From an uncultured Prevotellaceae bacterium (GTDB lineage: Bacteria; Bacteroidota; Bacteroidia; Bacteroidales; Bacteroidaceae), in NCBI GenBank assembly GCA_900318555.1, contig ONKX01000009.1, forward strand, positions 1 through 60,398: DNA of 60,398 bases, in the 5' to 3' direction. The notes beneath the pieces were generated by a model, which was not told the DNA's origin, did no database searches, and saw nothing but the letters and a program-made list of their open reading frames with translations. The translations under genes and the position numbers were made by a program. Of the stretch, positions 44,251 through 52,804 are shown piece by piece. Position 1 is the stretch's first letter, and every line of letters begins with the position of its first letter.

Positions 44251-45414
44251 TTATTTTTCATACGACACTTCTACCTCGTCCACATAGAGCGTGCTGCCGA
44301 CGGCTCCCTCGAACTGCGCACCTCGCTTGCTCGACGAGAATACCAGTGCCAGATTACATCCTTGGGCTGCGACAATATCATCAGGAGCATCACGGCCCTC
44401 GAAGAACATTTCCCACTGTGTCCACGTGTCAGTAGTCGGCAGCGAAGCCACACGTGCCACCTTGTACACCTGCGGGTTGTCCAGCAGCTTGTCGAGGTCT
44501 TCCACAGCATGGCCGTCAAGGACGTAGCTTTCTCCCTTGTCGTCGGTGTTGCGATAGTACACGGCATAGATGCTGGCCTCGTCCTTGCGGTCGGGATATA
44601 CGTTCATGTCCTTATCGGTGAACTTCTCACCAGGCTTATACTTGTACCAGCCGGTGATACGTATAGGTTTCTTGCTGACAGGCACGCCGAATCGCGTGGC
44701 TTTCAAGGCGTCTGTCAGGACATAGTCAATCAAGAATTTCCCCAAGAACAAACTTCCTGCCGCGATGGGCTTCTTCATCCATTCTCCCATCATACCTGCC
44801 GACTGGGTATTCAGACAAACGCACCCTCCCTCTTTGCCGTCGAGCGTGCGATAGACGGGGAAGTCATCTGGCTTTGCACCGCTCTTGGTGAGTGCCGACC
44901 CGCTATTGCCCGTGGCCCAGCAGTAGTTGTGCTCATTGTTTGCCATCAGCTCATAGAAGACGTGCATCGCGTTTTTATTGTTGTACATGGGATTACCCGA
45001 ATCTATCTCCACATGCTCGAAACTGTATTTCTCTGCAGGCAGTGGCACCTCCTGGAAAATGACGTTGTACAAGCGTCTCCATTCGCGGTCCTGCGAGGTG
45101 ACGGTATAGACGACAGTGTCTTTCGTGAAGTCTTGCATCGAACCGCTTGCAGGTTCGATGGTAGCGCCGTCGGTAATCTTGAAGTTCAAGGGAATCTGTG
45201 TCGGAAGCGAGATGAGCGACCGCACGGAGAAAACGATGTTCGTCTCTGCCGAACTGATTTCTTTCTGCATTTCTGTGGTCTTGTAGAAGTACTCTTCATA
45301 CTCCTTGCCTTCTATCCACGCACTTTCTATGTCGCACTCCTTATTCAGGGCCTCTTCCTTGATACATGACACCATGCACCAACAACACACACCAATAATA
45401 ATGTACTTTTTCAT
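44251..45414 (-). CDS. PCMD-domain lipoprotein
   Basis: 387 aa. Lipobox WCMVSC at about residues 12-17. The second half is the PCMD fold (putative carbohydrate metabolism domain, a jelly-roll): WATGNSGSALTKSG, VCLNTQSAGM, AAGSLFLGKF, ITGWYKYKPGE, LALVFSSSKRGAQFEGAVGSTLYVDEVEV. An N-terminal sandwich (about 50-130) precedes it. It is a surface lipoprotein with likely glycan or Ca2+ binding; no enzyme motif. A consensus promoter lies upstream, inside the region after the AraC gene. Confidence 0.88.
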   Translation of the reverse strand: MKKYIIIGVCCWCMVSCIKEEALNKECDIESAWIEGKEYEEYFYKTTEMQKEISSAETNIVFSVRSLISLPTQIPLNFKITDGATIEPASGSMQDFTKDTVVYTVTSQDREWRRLYNVIFQEVPLPAEKYSFEHVEIDSGNPMYNNKNAMHVFYELMANNEHNYCWATGNSGSALTKSGAKPDDFPVYRTLDGKEGGCVCLNTQSAGMMGEWMKKPIAAGSLFLGKFLIDYVLTDALKATRFGVPVSKKPIRITGWYKYKPGEKFTDKDMNVYPDRKDEASIYAVYYRNTDDKGESYVLDGHAVEDLDKLLDNPQVYKVARVASLPTTDTWTQWEMFFEGRDAPDDIVAAQGCNLALVFSSSKRGAQFEGAVGSTLYVDEVEVSYEK

Positions 45415-45431
45415 ACAATCAATTTTATCTG

Positions 45432-45463
45432 CAAAAGTACAAAATATTTTCTACAAGAACAAA
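45432..45463 (-). promoter_or_regulatory. Promoter of the PCMD gene
   Basis: On the minus strand TTTG (plus 45460-45463), a 20-nt spacer and TACTTTTG (45432-45439), a full Bacteroidetes -33/-7 promoter 18 nt before the ATG. Confidence 0.8.
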
Positions 45464-45469
45464 TCTCTT

Positions 45470-46381
45470 CTACTTTTTTAACGTGTAATTTCTGAATTCC
45501 ATTGGCGTCATGCCGAAGTGGTCCTTGACGTACTTGCCGAAGAAGGATGGATTTGGGAAACCGAGGCGGTCGCAGATCTGCTTGATGCTCAGGTCCGTCT
45601 GCTTCAGATAGTAGCGGATGTCTTCCAGAACCTGTTCTGTAATCCATTCGTTGGCAGTCTTGCCGGAATTCTTCTTGCAGACGGCCGTGAGGTATTTGGG
45701 CGAAATACAAAGTTCGCTAGCGTAGGCATCTACCGTATGGCGCTTAATTTCACTGGAATGCAGTAAGTCAAGAAATCGCTGGAAATGGCTTTTGCCAGTT
45801 GAAAGTTGAGCGTTGAAAGTTGAGAGTTCACTGTCGGCTGGTAGGAGTTTCTGTTGCATGGCGCCACAGAGGGCAAGGATTGCCGAACGGAGCAGCGACT
45901 GGATGACATCGGTATGCAGGGGATTGTCCTTACCCTTTGCAATGGCCAGTGTGAGCATGTCGTAGAAGTGGGTGTAGAAGAGTATCTCGTCTTCGTCCAT
46001 TGTCACCAGATGATTACGATGGATGTACATCATGTTATTCCAGATGTTCATTTTCTCGCGTAAGAAAGTCTGCAGGATGCGGTTGGTGAGGAACATGGCC
46101 TTCAGATTGAAATCAGGACTAATCATCACATCGGTCACCGTGACGTTCTGAGGTATGACGGCCACCTGGTTCTTATGCAGTTCCATCTGTATGCCGTTCA
46201 TCTGAGCCTGTACTCTGCCGCTGGTGCAGATGACAATGGTATTCATTGACACATGGGCAGTTCTCGTCTCAGTAAACTGTTGGATACTGTCAACCACGAC
46301 GATGTCATTGTCAGAATAGCCAATCTGAACATCCTCATTGTCGGCTAATGTCTGAAATGTTACTTCTTCATGCTGTTTCAT
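45470..46381 (-). CDS. AraC-family transcriptional regulator
   Basis: 303 aa. An N-terminal cupin-like sensing domain (about 15-180) and a C-terminal AraC DNA-binding domain with two helix-turn-helix units (about 210-300: VDAYASELCISPKYLTAVCK, LSIKQICDRLGFPNPSFFGK, MTPMEFR). It is divergent from the RND efflux operon with a 160-nt shared gap, so it is a good candidate for its regulator. A heptamer array (45797-45831) codes for STFNAQLST in the linker between sensor and DNA-binding domain. The -7 box is 5 nt before the ATG, so the mRNA is probably leaderless. Confidence 0.93.
   Translation of the reverse strand: MKQHEEVTFQTLADNEDVQIGYSDNDIVVVDSIQQFTETRTAHVSMNTIVICTSGRVQAQMNGIQMELHKNQVAVIPQNVTVTDVMISPDFNLKAMFLTNRILQTFLREKMNIWNNMMYIHRNHLVTMDEDEILFYTHFYDMLTLAIAKGKDNPLHTDVIQSLLRSAILALCGAMQQKLLPADSELSTFNAQLSTGKSHFQRFLDLLHSSEIKRHTVDAYASELCISPKYLTAVCKKNSGKTANEWITEQVLEDIRYYLKQTDLSIKQICDRLGFPNPSFFGKYVKDHFGMTPMEFRNYTLKK
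45797..45831. repeat. Heptamer array AGTTGAA x5 inside the AraC gene
   Basis: Units AGTTGAA, AGTTGAG, CGTTGAA, AGTTGAG, AGTTCAC lie in frame at the interdomain linker. Confidence 0.85.
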
Positions 46382-46385
46382 GCTG

Positions 46386-46393
46386 CAAAATTA
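46386..46393 (-). promoter_or_regulatory. -7 box of the AraC gene
   Basis: TAATTTTG on the minus strand, 5 nt before the ATG at 46381; no clear -33. Confidence 0.5.
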
Positions 46394-46512
46394 CTTATAT
46401 TTTCCCATATTTCGTGTTTTATTTGGCGTAAATTATGTTTATTTTGGAATCTTCTTGTGGAATTGATAATGAATGAGGTGAAATTGAACATGGAAAATAG
46501 TCGATTTTGGAT

Positions 46513-46520
46513 TAATTTTG
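46513..46520 (+). promoter_or_regulatory. -7 box of the RND efflux operon
   Basis: TAATTTTG, 22 nt before the ATG at 46542. The -33 region is not canonical, as expected for an activator-dependent promoter, and the AraC gene lies divergent. Confidence 0.5.
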
Positions 46521-46541
46521 CAAAAAATTAGACATATTGTT

Positions 46542-47564
46542 ATGAAAAAGGTATTATTGTTAGCAATTGGCTGTTGGCTGTTAGCTGTTAGCTGTAGTAA
46601 CAAGAAGGAGCAGAACATGAAGGCTCCGACGAGAGTGACGACACAGGTGGTATCACCTGGTATGGTGGATAATGCCCAGACGTACGTGGGTATCGTGGAA
46701 GAACGCGAGGCAACGGCGGTGAGCTTTACGGGCATGGGTGTGGTAAAACGTATGCTGGTGAACGAAGGCCAGGCCATCAGCAAAGGTCAGCTGATAGCTG
46801 AGATGGACGACACGCAGGCCCGCAACGTGCTGAGTGGTGCCGAGGCGCAGATGACGCAAGCCAACGATGCACTGGCGCGCTACAAGATGCTGCACGACAA
46901 TGGCTCACTGCCCGAGGTGCAGTGGGTGGAGATACAGAGCAAGGTGGCTCAGGCCAAGTCGCAATTGGAGGTAGCGAAGAAGAATCTGGCCGACTGCCGA
47001 CTGACGGCACCCGTCGGTGGTATTATCGGCAAGAAACTGATAGGAACAGGTGAGACAGCCCTGCCGTCACAGGCAGTAGTGAGTATTCTTGACATCTCGA
47101 CGGTAAAGGTGAAAGTGGCTGTCCCTGAAGCAGAGATAGGTGGTATCAATGCCACTACTCCAACAAGCATCGCGGTAGAGGCCATCAATGGCAGTTATCA
47201 GGGAGGCCGCATAGAAAAAGGCGTGCAGGCCGATGCACTCACGCACACGTATGATATAAGAATTAATGTGGCAAACGGCGATAGGAAGCTGTTGCCAGGC
47301 ATGGTGGCCAGCGTGCGCTTCGTGTCTGAAGGCTCGCAAGCTATTGGCAGTAAGATGATTCCTGTGACGGCAGTACAGAAGGATTCCGACGGCACGCTGT
47401 TCGTATGGACGGTGGGCAAGGACAGTACGGCCCATCGCACAACTGTGACTATCGGTCAGACACAGGGCAATTATGTAAACGTCAACGACGGTCTGAGCAT
47501 TGGCGACCGTATTGCCACAGAGGGTTATCAGAAACTGAGTGAAGGAACGAAGGTTGTTTTCTAG
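46542..47564 (+). CDS. RND efflux periplasmic adaptor (MFP)
   Basis: 340 aa from the ATG at 46542; the longer frame from 46518 would start inside the promoter. Lipoprotein signal with lipobox LAVSC at residues about 14-18; most of this signal peptide is coded by a heptamer array (TTAGCTG units). The body has the barrel-sandwich hybrid (VKRMLVNEGQAISKGQLIAEMDD), a helical hairpin (QMTQANDALARYKMLHD), LTAPVGGIIGKKL and the beta-barrel and membrane-proximal domains. It links the inner-membrane pump to TolC. First of three genes. Confidence 0.93.
   Translation: MKKVLLLAIGCWLLAVSCSNKKEQNMKAPTRVTTQVVSPGMVDNAQTYVGIVEEREATAVSFTGMGVVKRMLVNEGQAISKGQLIAEMDDTQARNVLSGAEAQMTQANDALARYKMLHDNGSLPEVQWVEIQSKVAQAKSQLEVAKKNLADCRLTAPVGGIIGKKLIGTGETALPSQAVVSILDISTVKVKVAVPEAEIGGINATTPTSIAVEAINGSYQGGRIEKGVQADALTHTYDIRINVANGDRKLLPGMVASVRFVSEGSQAIGSKMIPVTAVQKDSDGTLFVWTVGKDSTAHRTTVTIGQTQGNYVNVNDGLSIGDRIATEGYQKLSEGTKVVF
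46560..46594. repeat. Heptamer array TTGGCTG/TTAGCTG x5 in a signal peptide
   Basis: Units TTAGCAA, TTGGCTG, TTGGCTG, TTAGCTG, TTAGCTG. Translated in this frame they give LAIGCWLLAVS, the hydrophobic core and lipobox of the adaptor. Confidence 0.85.
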
Positions 47565-47580
47565 TTCATAATTCATAGTT

Positions 47581-50500
47581 ATGGAAAATAAGATGAATTG
47601 GCTCCGATGGCCTTTGGAGCATTACTCAATAGCATTGCTCATCGTAGGCATATTGTTTGTGATGGGTATCTACGGCATGTACATCATGCCAAAGGACGAA
47701 TTCCCGCATGCAACTATCCGTCAGGGAGTGGTAGTGGCGGTGTATCCTGGTGCCACCAGCGAGGAGGTGGAGCAACAGGTGGCTCGTCCACTGGAGCGTT
47801 ACCTCTTTACCTATGGCGAGGTGAATCGCACAAAAACCACCACGCAGTCGCAGAACGGCATGTGTATCGTGATGGTGAAACTGAACGACGACGTGAACAA
47901 CAAGGACGAGGTGTGGTCGAAAATCAAGCACGGGCTGAACGGCTTTAAGGCGCAACTGCCCGGTGGCGTGCTGGCCATCGTGGTGAACGACGACTTCGGT
48001 AACACCTCGGCGCTGCTCATTGCCATCGAGAGCGACCAGCGTAGCTATCGCGAGCTGAAACAATATAGCGACGACCTCTCCGATCGTTTGCGTCGTATCC
48101 CGTCGGTAGCGAATGTCAAGCTGTTTGGCGAACAGAAGGAGCAGATATCGCTCTACGTTGATCGCCAGCGCCTGCAGGCCTACGGCATTGGTCAACAGAT
48201 GCTCTTTTCGCGCCTACAGGCTCAAGGCATCACCACGATGAGTGGTAGCATCAGCGACGACGACCAGCAGATACCCATCCACGTAGAGGCGCAGGAGAAC
48301 TCGGAGGAGGAAATTGCCAACCAGATTATTTTCAGCGACCCTGCAACGGGCAAGGTGACACGCGTTCGTGATGTGGCCCGAGTGGTGCGCGAATACGATC
48401 CCATGTCGAGTCGTATCGAGCAGGACGGACATCCTTGTGTGCTGCTGTCGATGGAGATGACGCCTGGCAATAACGTGGTGCAGTACGGACAGGAGGTGGA
48501 AAGTGTGCTCAACAGTTTTGCTGCTGAGGAACTTCCCGACGACGTACACGTCACCCGCATTGCCGACAAGCCTAAAGTGGTAGCCACGAGTGTGAGCGAC
48601 TTCCTGCGCGACCTGCTCATCTCGATGCTGATCATCATCCTGGTGATGATGGTGCTGTTCCCCATCCGTTCGGCCATCGTGGCGGCTATCACCATCCCGC
48701 TGAGCACTTTTGTCAGTGTGGCTATCATGTATATGATGGGCATCGAACTGAATATTGTGACGCTGGCGGCACTGATAGTGGTGCTGGGAATGATTGTCGA
48801 CAACTCCATTGTGGTCATCGACGGCTATCTGGAGTATCTTGGCAAAGGCTTCAAACCCTTCGATGCCGCCATCGAGTCGGCCCGTCAGTACTTCATGCCC
48901 ATGCTGCTGGCCACCATCTGTATCTGCGCCATCTTCTATCCGTTCCTTATCACGATGAAGGGTATGTTCCACGACTGTCTGGAGGACTTCCCCGTCACGA
49001 TTACCATCAACCTCATGGTGTCGCTGGTGTTGGCGGTAACGGTGATTCCGTTCCTGGAGGTGCTATTGATAAAACCGGAAAATCTCGATAAATCCGGACA
49101 GGCTGGTAACGCTATTACGAATTGGGTACAAAACACCTATAACCGCGTGCTCGACTGGACCTTTGCCCATCCACGGCTCACTATCTATGGCGGCATCGCA
49201 GTCATCCTGCTGTCGTGTCTCATTGCCCCTACGTTGAAGATACGCCTGTTCCCATACGCCGACCGCGACCAGTTTGCGGTGGAGATATTCCTGCCCGACG
49301 GCAAAGGACTGGCCGAGACGCGTGTGGTGACGGATTCTGTCCGCCACGTCCTAGGGAAAGACGAGCGCATCACGAGTATCACGGGTTTCATTGGTTGTTC
49401 TTCACCTCGATTCATGGATGCCTATGCGCCCCAGATGGCTGGCAACAACTATGCACAGTTCATCGTCAACACCAAGAGCGATAAGGCCACACTCGACCTC
49501 CTGACGCAGTATCAGCCACAACTGAGCGAGGCGTTCCCCAATGCCTACGTGAAGTTCAAGCGCTTGGACTATCTGGAGGTGAACGAACTGGAATATCGCT
49601 TCTATGGCGACAATCTCGACTCGCTGCATGTGGTGGCCGAACGGTTGATGGAACGCATGCGCCAGATGCCGGAACTGGAGTGGGTGCATACCGACTATTT
49701 CCAGCCGTATCCCATCATCAACGTCGAACTCGACCCTGTGACATCTGCCCAGTTAGGTATTACCCGCACTACCGCCCAGCTGGCACTCGGCGCTACGTCT
49801 TCCGACCTGCGTGTGGGACAAATCTGGGAGGACAATTACGAGCTACCTATCGTGGTAAAGGACGATACTGATATGACTTTCTCTGATATCGCGAACCTGG
49901 GCATCGCCACACCTATGTCGATGGCCGCTTCAGTGTGCTCGACGGTTTTGCCGTCGAGTAGCAATACTACGGTTCCCCTGCGCCAGATTGCCAAGGTTCA
50001 ACCCAAGTGGAGCGAGAGCCGCATCATGCATCGCGGTGGCGAGCGTTGTATCACCGTTACGGCCCAGTTTGCACAGGGCGTCTATACCGCTCCTATTGAA
50101 AAGGAGATTGCCCGCGTGATGCAGGAGGACATCGAACTGCCTCAGGGTGTTCGCACGGAGGTGGGCGGCGAAATAGAATACGGCGACGAGGCTTTGCCAC
50201 AGATCTTTGGTGGTATTGCCATTGCGGAGGTCATCGTGTTCTTCTTCCTGCTGTTCAACTTCAAGCGGTATGGCATCACCACCATCTGTATGGTGGTCTT
50301 GGGACTGATGACACCTGGTGCGCTGATTGGTCTCGGACTGATGAACCGCGCCTTGGGCCTTACCTCCATCTTCGGACTCATCACGCTGATGGGAATGATT
50401 ATGCGTAACGAGATTCTCATCTTCGAGCATGCCAACGACCTGATTCAAAAAGGTGTGCCCGTGCGCCAGGCGGCCTACGAAGCCGGCAAGCGTCGCATGG

Positions 50501-50673
50501 TGCCCATCTTCCTCACCACAGCCACGACAGCCGTCGGTGTGGTGCCGATGATTATTGCACAATCGTCGTTCTGGATGCCCGTGGGTGTCACCATCTTCGC
50601 CGGTGGCATCGGCTCGCTCATCATGGTAGTCACCATGCTACCCGTTATTTATTGGCAAGTTTCAAAAAAATAA
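47581..50673 (+). CDS. RND efflux transporter permease
   Basis: 1030 aa, inner membrane, twelve-helix AcrB-like. The N-terminus begins with the first helix (YSIALLIVGILFVMGIYGMYIMP), then PGATSEEVEQQVARPLE of the porter domain. Middle helices include LVVVLGMIVDNSIVVIDG-type segments with the proton-relay Asp, and the second half repeats the fold with FGLITLMGMIMRNEILIFE. It expels drugs or other small molecules by proton antiport; the substrate cannot be predicted here. The start follows the adaptor stop by 16 nt. Confidence 0.96.
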   Translation: MENKMNWLRWPLEHYSIALLIVGILFVMGIYGMYIMPKDEFPHATIRQGVVVAVYPGATSEEVEQQVARPLERYLFTYGEVNRTKTTTQSQNGMCIVMVKLNDDVNNKDEVWSKIKHGLNGFKAQLPGGVLAIVVNDDFGNTSALLIAIESDQRSYRELKQYSDDLSDRLRRIPSVANVKLFGEQKEQISLYVDRQRLQAYGIGQQMLFSRLQAQGITTMSGSISDDDQQIPIHVEAQENSEEEIANQIIFSDPATGKVTRVRDVARVVREYDPMSSRIEQDGHPCVLLSMEMTPGNNVVQYGQEVESVLNSFAAEELPDDVHVTRIADKPKVVATSVSDFLRDLLISMLIIILVMMVLFPIRSAIVAAITIPLSTFVSVAIMYMMGIELNIVTLAALIVVLGMIVDNSIVVIDGYLEYLGKGFKPFDAAIESARQYFMPMLLATICICAIFYPFLITMKGMFHDCLEDFPVTITINLMVSLVLAVTVIPFLEVLLIKPENLDKSGQAGNAITNWVQNTYNRVLDWTFAHPRLTIYGGIAVILLSCLIAPTLKIRLFPYADRDQFAVEIFLPDGKGLAETRVVTDSVRHVLGKDERITSITGFIGCSSPRFMDAYAPQMAGNNYAQFIVNTKSDKATLDLLTQYQPQLSEAFPNAYVKFKRLDYLEVNELEYRFYGDNLDSLHVVAERLMERMRQMPELEWVHTDYFQPYPIINVELDPVTSAQLGITRTTAQLALGATSSDLRVGQIWEDNYELPIVVKDDTDMTFSDIANLGIATPMSMAASVCSTVLPSSSNTTVPLRQIAKVQPKWSESRIMHRGGERCITVTAQFAQGVYTAPIEKEIARVMQEDIELPQGVRTEVGGEIEYGDEALPQIFGGIAIAEVIVFFFLLFNFKRYGITTICMVVLGLMTPGALIGLGLMNRALGLTSIFGLITLMGMIMRNEILIFEHANDLIQKGVPVRQAAYEAGKRRMVPIFLTTATTAVGVVPMIIAQSSFWMPVGVTIFAGGIGSLIMVVTMLPVIYWQVSKK

Positions 50674-50675
50674 TT

Positions 50676-52022
50676 ATGAAAAAGATATTAGCAATCATAG
50701 CTGGTTCAGTTTGTTGCTGTGTCACAGCAACCGCCCAGCGCACCTACACCCTCCAGCAGATCAAGGACTCTGCCCTCCACAATAACATCGCCATCCGTAA
50801 TGCGCGACATAGCATCGAGGCTGCCCAGCAGCAGCGCAAGGAGGCATTTACCAAATACTTCCCTAATGTCAGCGGCACGGGCCTGTGGTTTAATGCCAAC
50901 AAGGGTATGGCGCAGACCACCGTCAATCCGTCAGAGATGATTTCCCCTGAGTTGGGGGCCAGTCTGGCACAGATGCTGCCTGCCGAGGCGCTTGTAGCCT
51001 TGTCCAACCCCATCAGCATCTCGATGATGAAGAATGGTACCATCGGTTCGCTGATGGCTGTACAGCCCGTGTTTGCCGGTGGTCAGATCATCAACGGCAA
51101 CAAACTCGCCAAAGTTGGCGAGGACGTCAGTCGTCTCCAGTTGCAACTGTCGGAAAACGAGGTGGAAAAGACTGCCGAACAATACTTCTGGCAGTTGGCC
51201 TCGTTGCAGGAGAAGATGAAGACCGTCGATGCTGTCGATACACTGTTGGCTGGCATCCATAATGATGTCGATGTAGCTGTGCGCGCTGGTTTGGCTATGC
51301 GCAACGACCTGTTGCAGGTACAACTGCGCCAGAACGACATCCAGAGTCAGCGCCTGAAACTGCAGAATGGCATCTCCATCGTCCGTCTCTTGCTGTCGCA
51401 ATACTGTGGCCTCCGCGACACGTCGTTTGTCATTGACCATTCTGCTGCACTAAAAGTGGCGGATGCCAATAATGGTCAATGTTCAATGTTCAATGTTCAA
51501 TGTCTCCCTGAGTATCAATTGCTTGGCAAACAGGTTGAGGCTGCTAACCTGCAGAAGAAAATGGCCGTCGGTCAGAATCTGCCGTCCGTTGCCGTGGGTG
51601 CAGGCTACAACTACCATAATCTGCTGGATAACAATCATACGTTCGGCATGGTGTTCGCCACCGTCAGCGTACCTATCAGCGACTGGTGGGGCGGCTCGCA
51701 CGCCATCAAGCGCCGCAAGATAGAGCACCAACAGGCTCAGGAGCAACTGGCCGATAATGCCGAACTGCTGAAAATCCGGATGCAGAATGCCTGGAACGGT
51801 GTCCAGGAAGCCTACCGGCAACTCCAGCTCTCCGAACGTAGTATCGAACAGGCTGAAGAAAACCTCCGCCTGAACCGCGACTACTATCGTGCCGGCACCT
51901 CACGCATGTCCGACCTCCTCGAAGCCCAGCTGCTCTACCAACAGTCACTCGACAAGCATACCGATGCCTTCGCCGACTATCAGAACAAGCTCTTGGAATA
52001 CCGCCAAGCCATCGGACAGTAA
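50676..52022 (+). CDS. TolC-family outer-membrane efflux channel
   Basis: 448 aa from the ATG at 50676, two nt after the permease stop. Signal peptide to about residue 20 (CCCVTATAQ). Two outer-membrane-factor repeats (about 25-215 and 265-445), each with long helices such as AARHSIEAAQQQR-like and AYRQLQLSERSIEQAEENL. YRAGTSRMSDLLEAQLLYQQ is the conserved C-terminal hairpin. It completes the tripartite pump. An in-frame heptamer array at 51471-51505 (NGQCSMFNVQC) lies between the two repeats. Confidence 0.94.
   Translation: MKKILAIIAGSVCCCVTATAQRTYTLQQIKDSALHNNIAIRNARHSIEAAQQQRKEAFTKYFPNVSGTGLWFNANKGMAQTTVNPSEMISPELGASLAQMLPAEALVALSNPISISMMKNGTIGSLMAVQPVFAGGQIINGNKLAKVGEDVSRLQLQLSENEVEKTAEQYFWQLASLQEKMKTVDAVDTLLAGIHNDVDVAVRAGLAMRNDLLQVQLRQNDIQSQRLKLQNGISIVRLLLSQYCGLRDTSFVIDHSAALKVADANNGQCSMFNVQCLPEYQLLGKQVEAANLQKKMAVGQNLPSVAVGAGYNYHNLLDNNHTFGMVFATVSVPISDWWGGSHAIKRRKIEHQQAQEQLADNAELLKIRMQNAWNGVQEAYRQLQLSERSIEQAEENLRLNRDYYRAGTSRMSDLLEAQLLYQQSLDKHTDAFADYQNKLLEYRQAIGQ
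51471..51505. repeat. Heptamer array AATGTTC x5 inside the TolC gene
   Basis: Units AATGGTC, AATGTTC, AATGTTC, AATGTTC, AATGTCT lie in frame, the same family as in the aminopeptidase gene 12 kb away. Confidence 0.85.
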
Positions 52023-52210
52023 GCGGAGGCACTTACCTGTCAGCTCGGCAATTTCGAGCGACGTCATTGTCTGTTCGCTTTGTGTCTTCTTAATAAATTA
52101 ATAATGTGTGTCATAATTGTGTGTTGTTTTTAAAACTCGTCTCACCAACCAAATAAAAGGAAGAAGAAGGCTCCAAAAGCAAGGAAGCGAAGTTTGCATC
52201 AACAATCATC

Positions 52211-52804
52211 TTGATAGAACAAAATTTGAAACAAATCATAAAATATGTAAACTATAATGTAAACCAATATAAAATGAATAAATATAATATATTGAATAAC
52301 AATGTTATACATAGAATACTTTTTGTCTGTCACGGGAATATCTGCCGAAGCCCGATGGCGGAGTTCGTGATGAAGGACTTGGTGAAGCGGGAGGGGCTGG
52401 AGGACAGTTTCGTGATTGAGTCGGCAGCCACCTCGACAGAGGAGATAGGCAACAGTGTCTATCCCCCTGCCCGACGGAAGCTGGCGGAACACGGCATCGG
52501 CTGTGCGGGCAAGACGGCACGACAGATGACGCGCTCGGACTATGACCGCTTTGACCTGCTGATTGGCATGGACTCGTGGAACATCCGCAACATGCGAAAC
52601 ATCTGCGGTGGCGACCCTGAAGGAAAGATCGTGATGCTGATGGACTTCACCACACGACCTGGCGACGTAGCAGACCCTTGGTACACAGGCGACTTCGAGG
52701 CCACTTGGCGCGACGTCCTTGAGGGTTGCCAGGCATTGTTGGAATCAATGCCAGCCACCAGGACCGCCACCACCGCCGGGGCCTCCGCCACCGCCTGTGT
52801 ATGA
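52211..52804 (+). CDS. Low-molecular-weight protein tyrosine phosphatase
   Basis: 197 aa from the first ATG; an ATG at 52274 is an alternative. The catalytic loop VCHGNICRS places the nucleophile C40 and R46 in the CX5R motif, and DPWYTGD has the general acid Asp. It removes phosphate from tyrosine on proteins, in many bacteria those of capsule export. The first 31 residues are AT-rich, Asn/Tyr-rich and unlike the family. The last 17 residues (after LLESM) read antisense through the Gly-rich tail of the convergent gene, a 60-nt overlap, and are probably not conserved. Confidence 0.9.
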   Translation: MIEQNLKQIIKYVNYNVNQYKMNKYNILNNNVIHRILFVCHGNICRSPMAEFVMKDLVKREGLEDSFVIESAATSTEEIGNSVYPPARRKLAEHGIGCAGKTARQMTRSDYDRFDLLIGMDSWNIRNMRNICGGDPEGKIVMLMDFTTRPGDVADPWYTGDFEATWRDVLEGCQALLESMPATRTATTAGASATACV

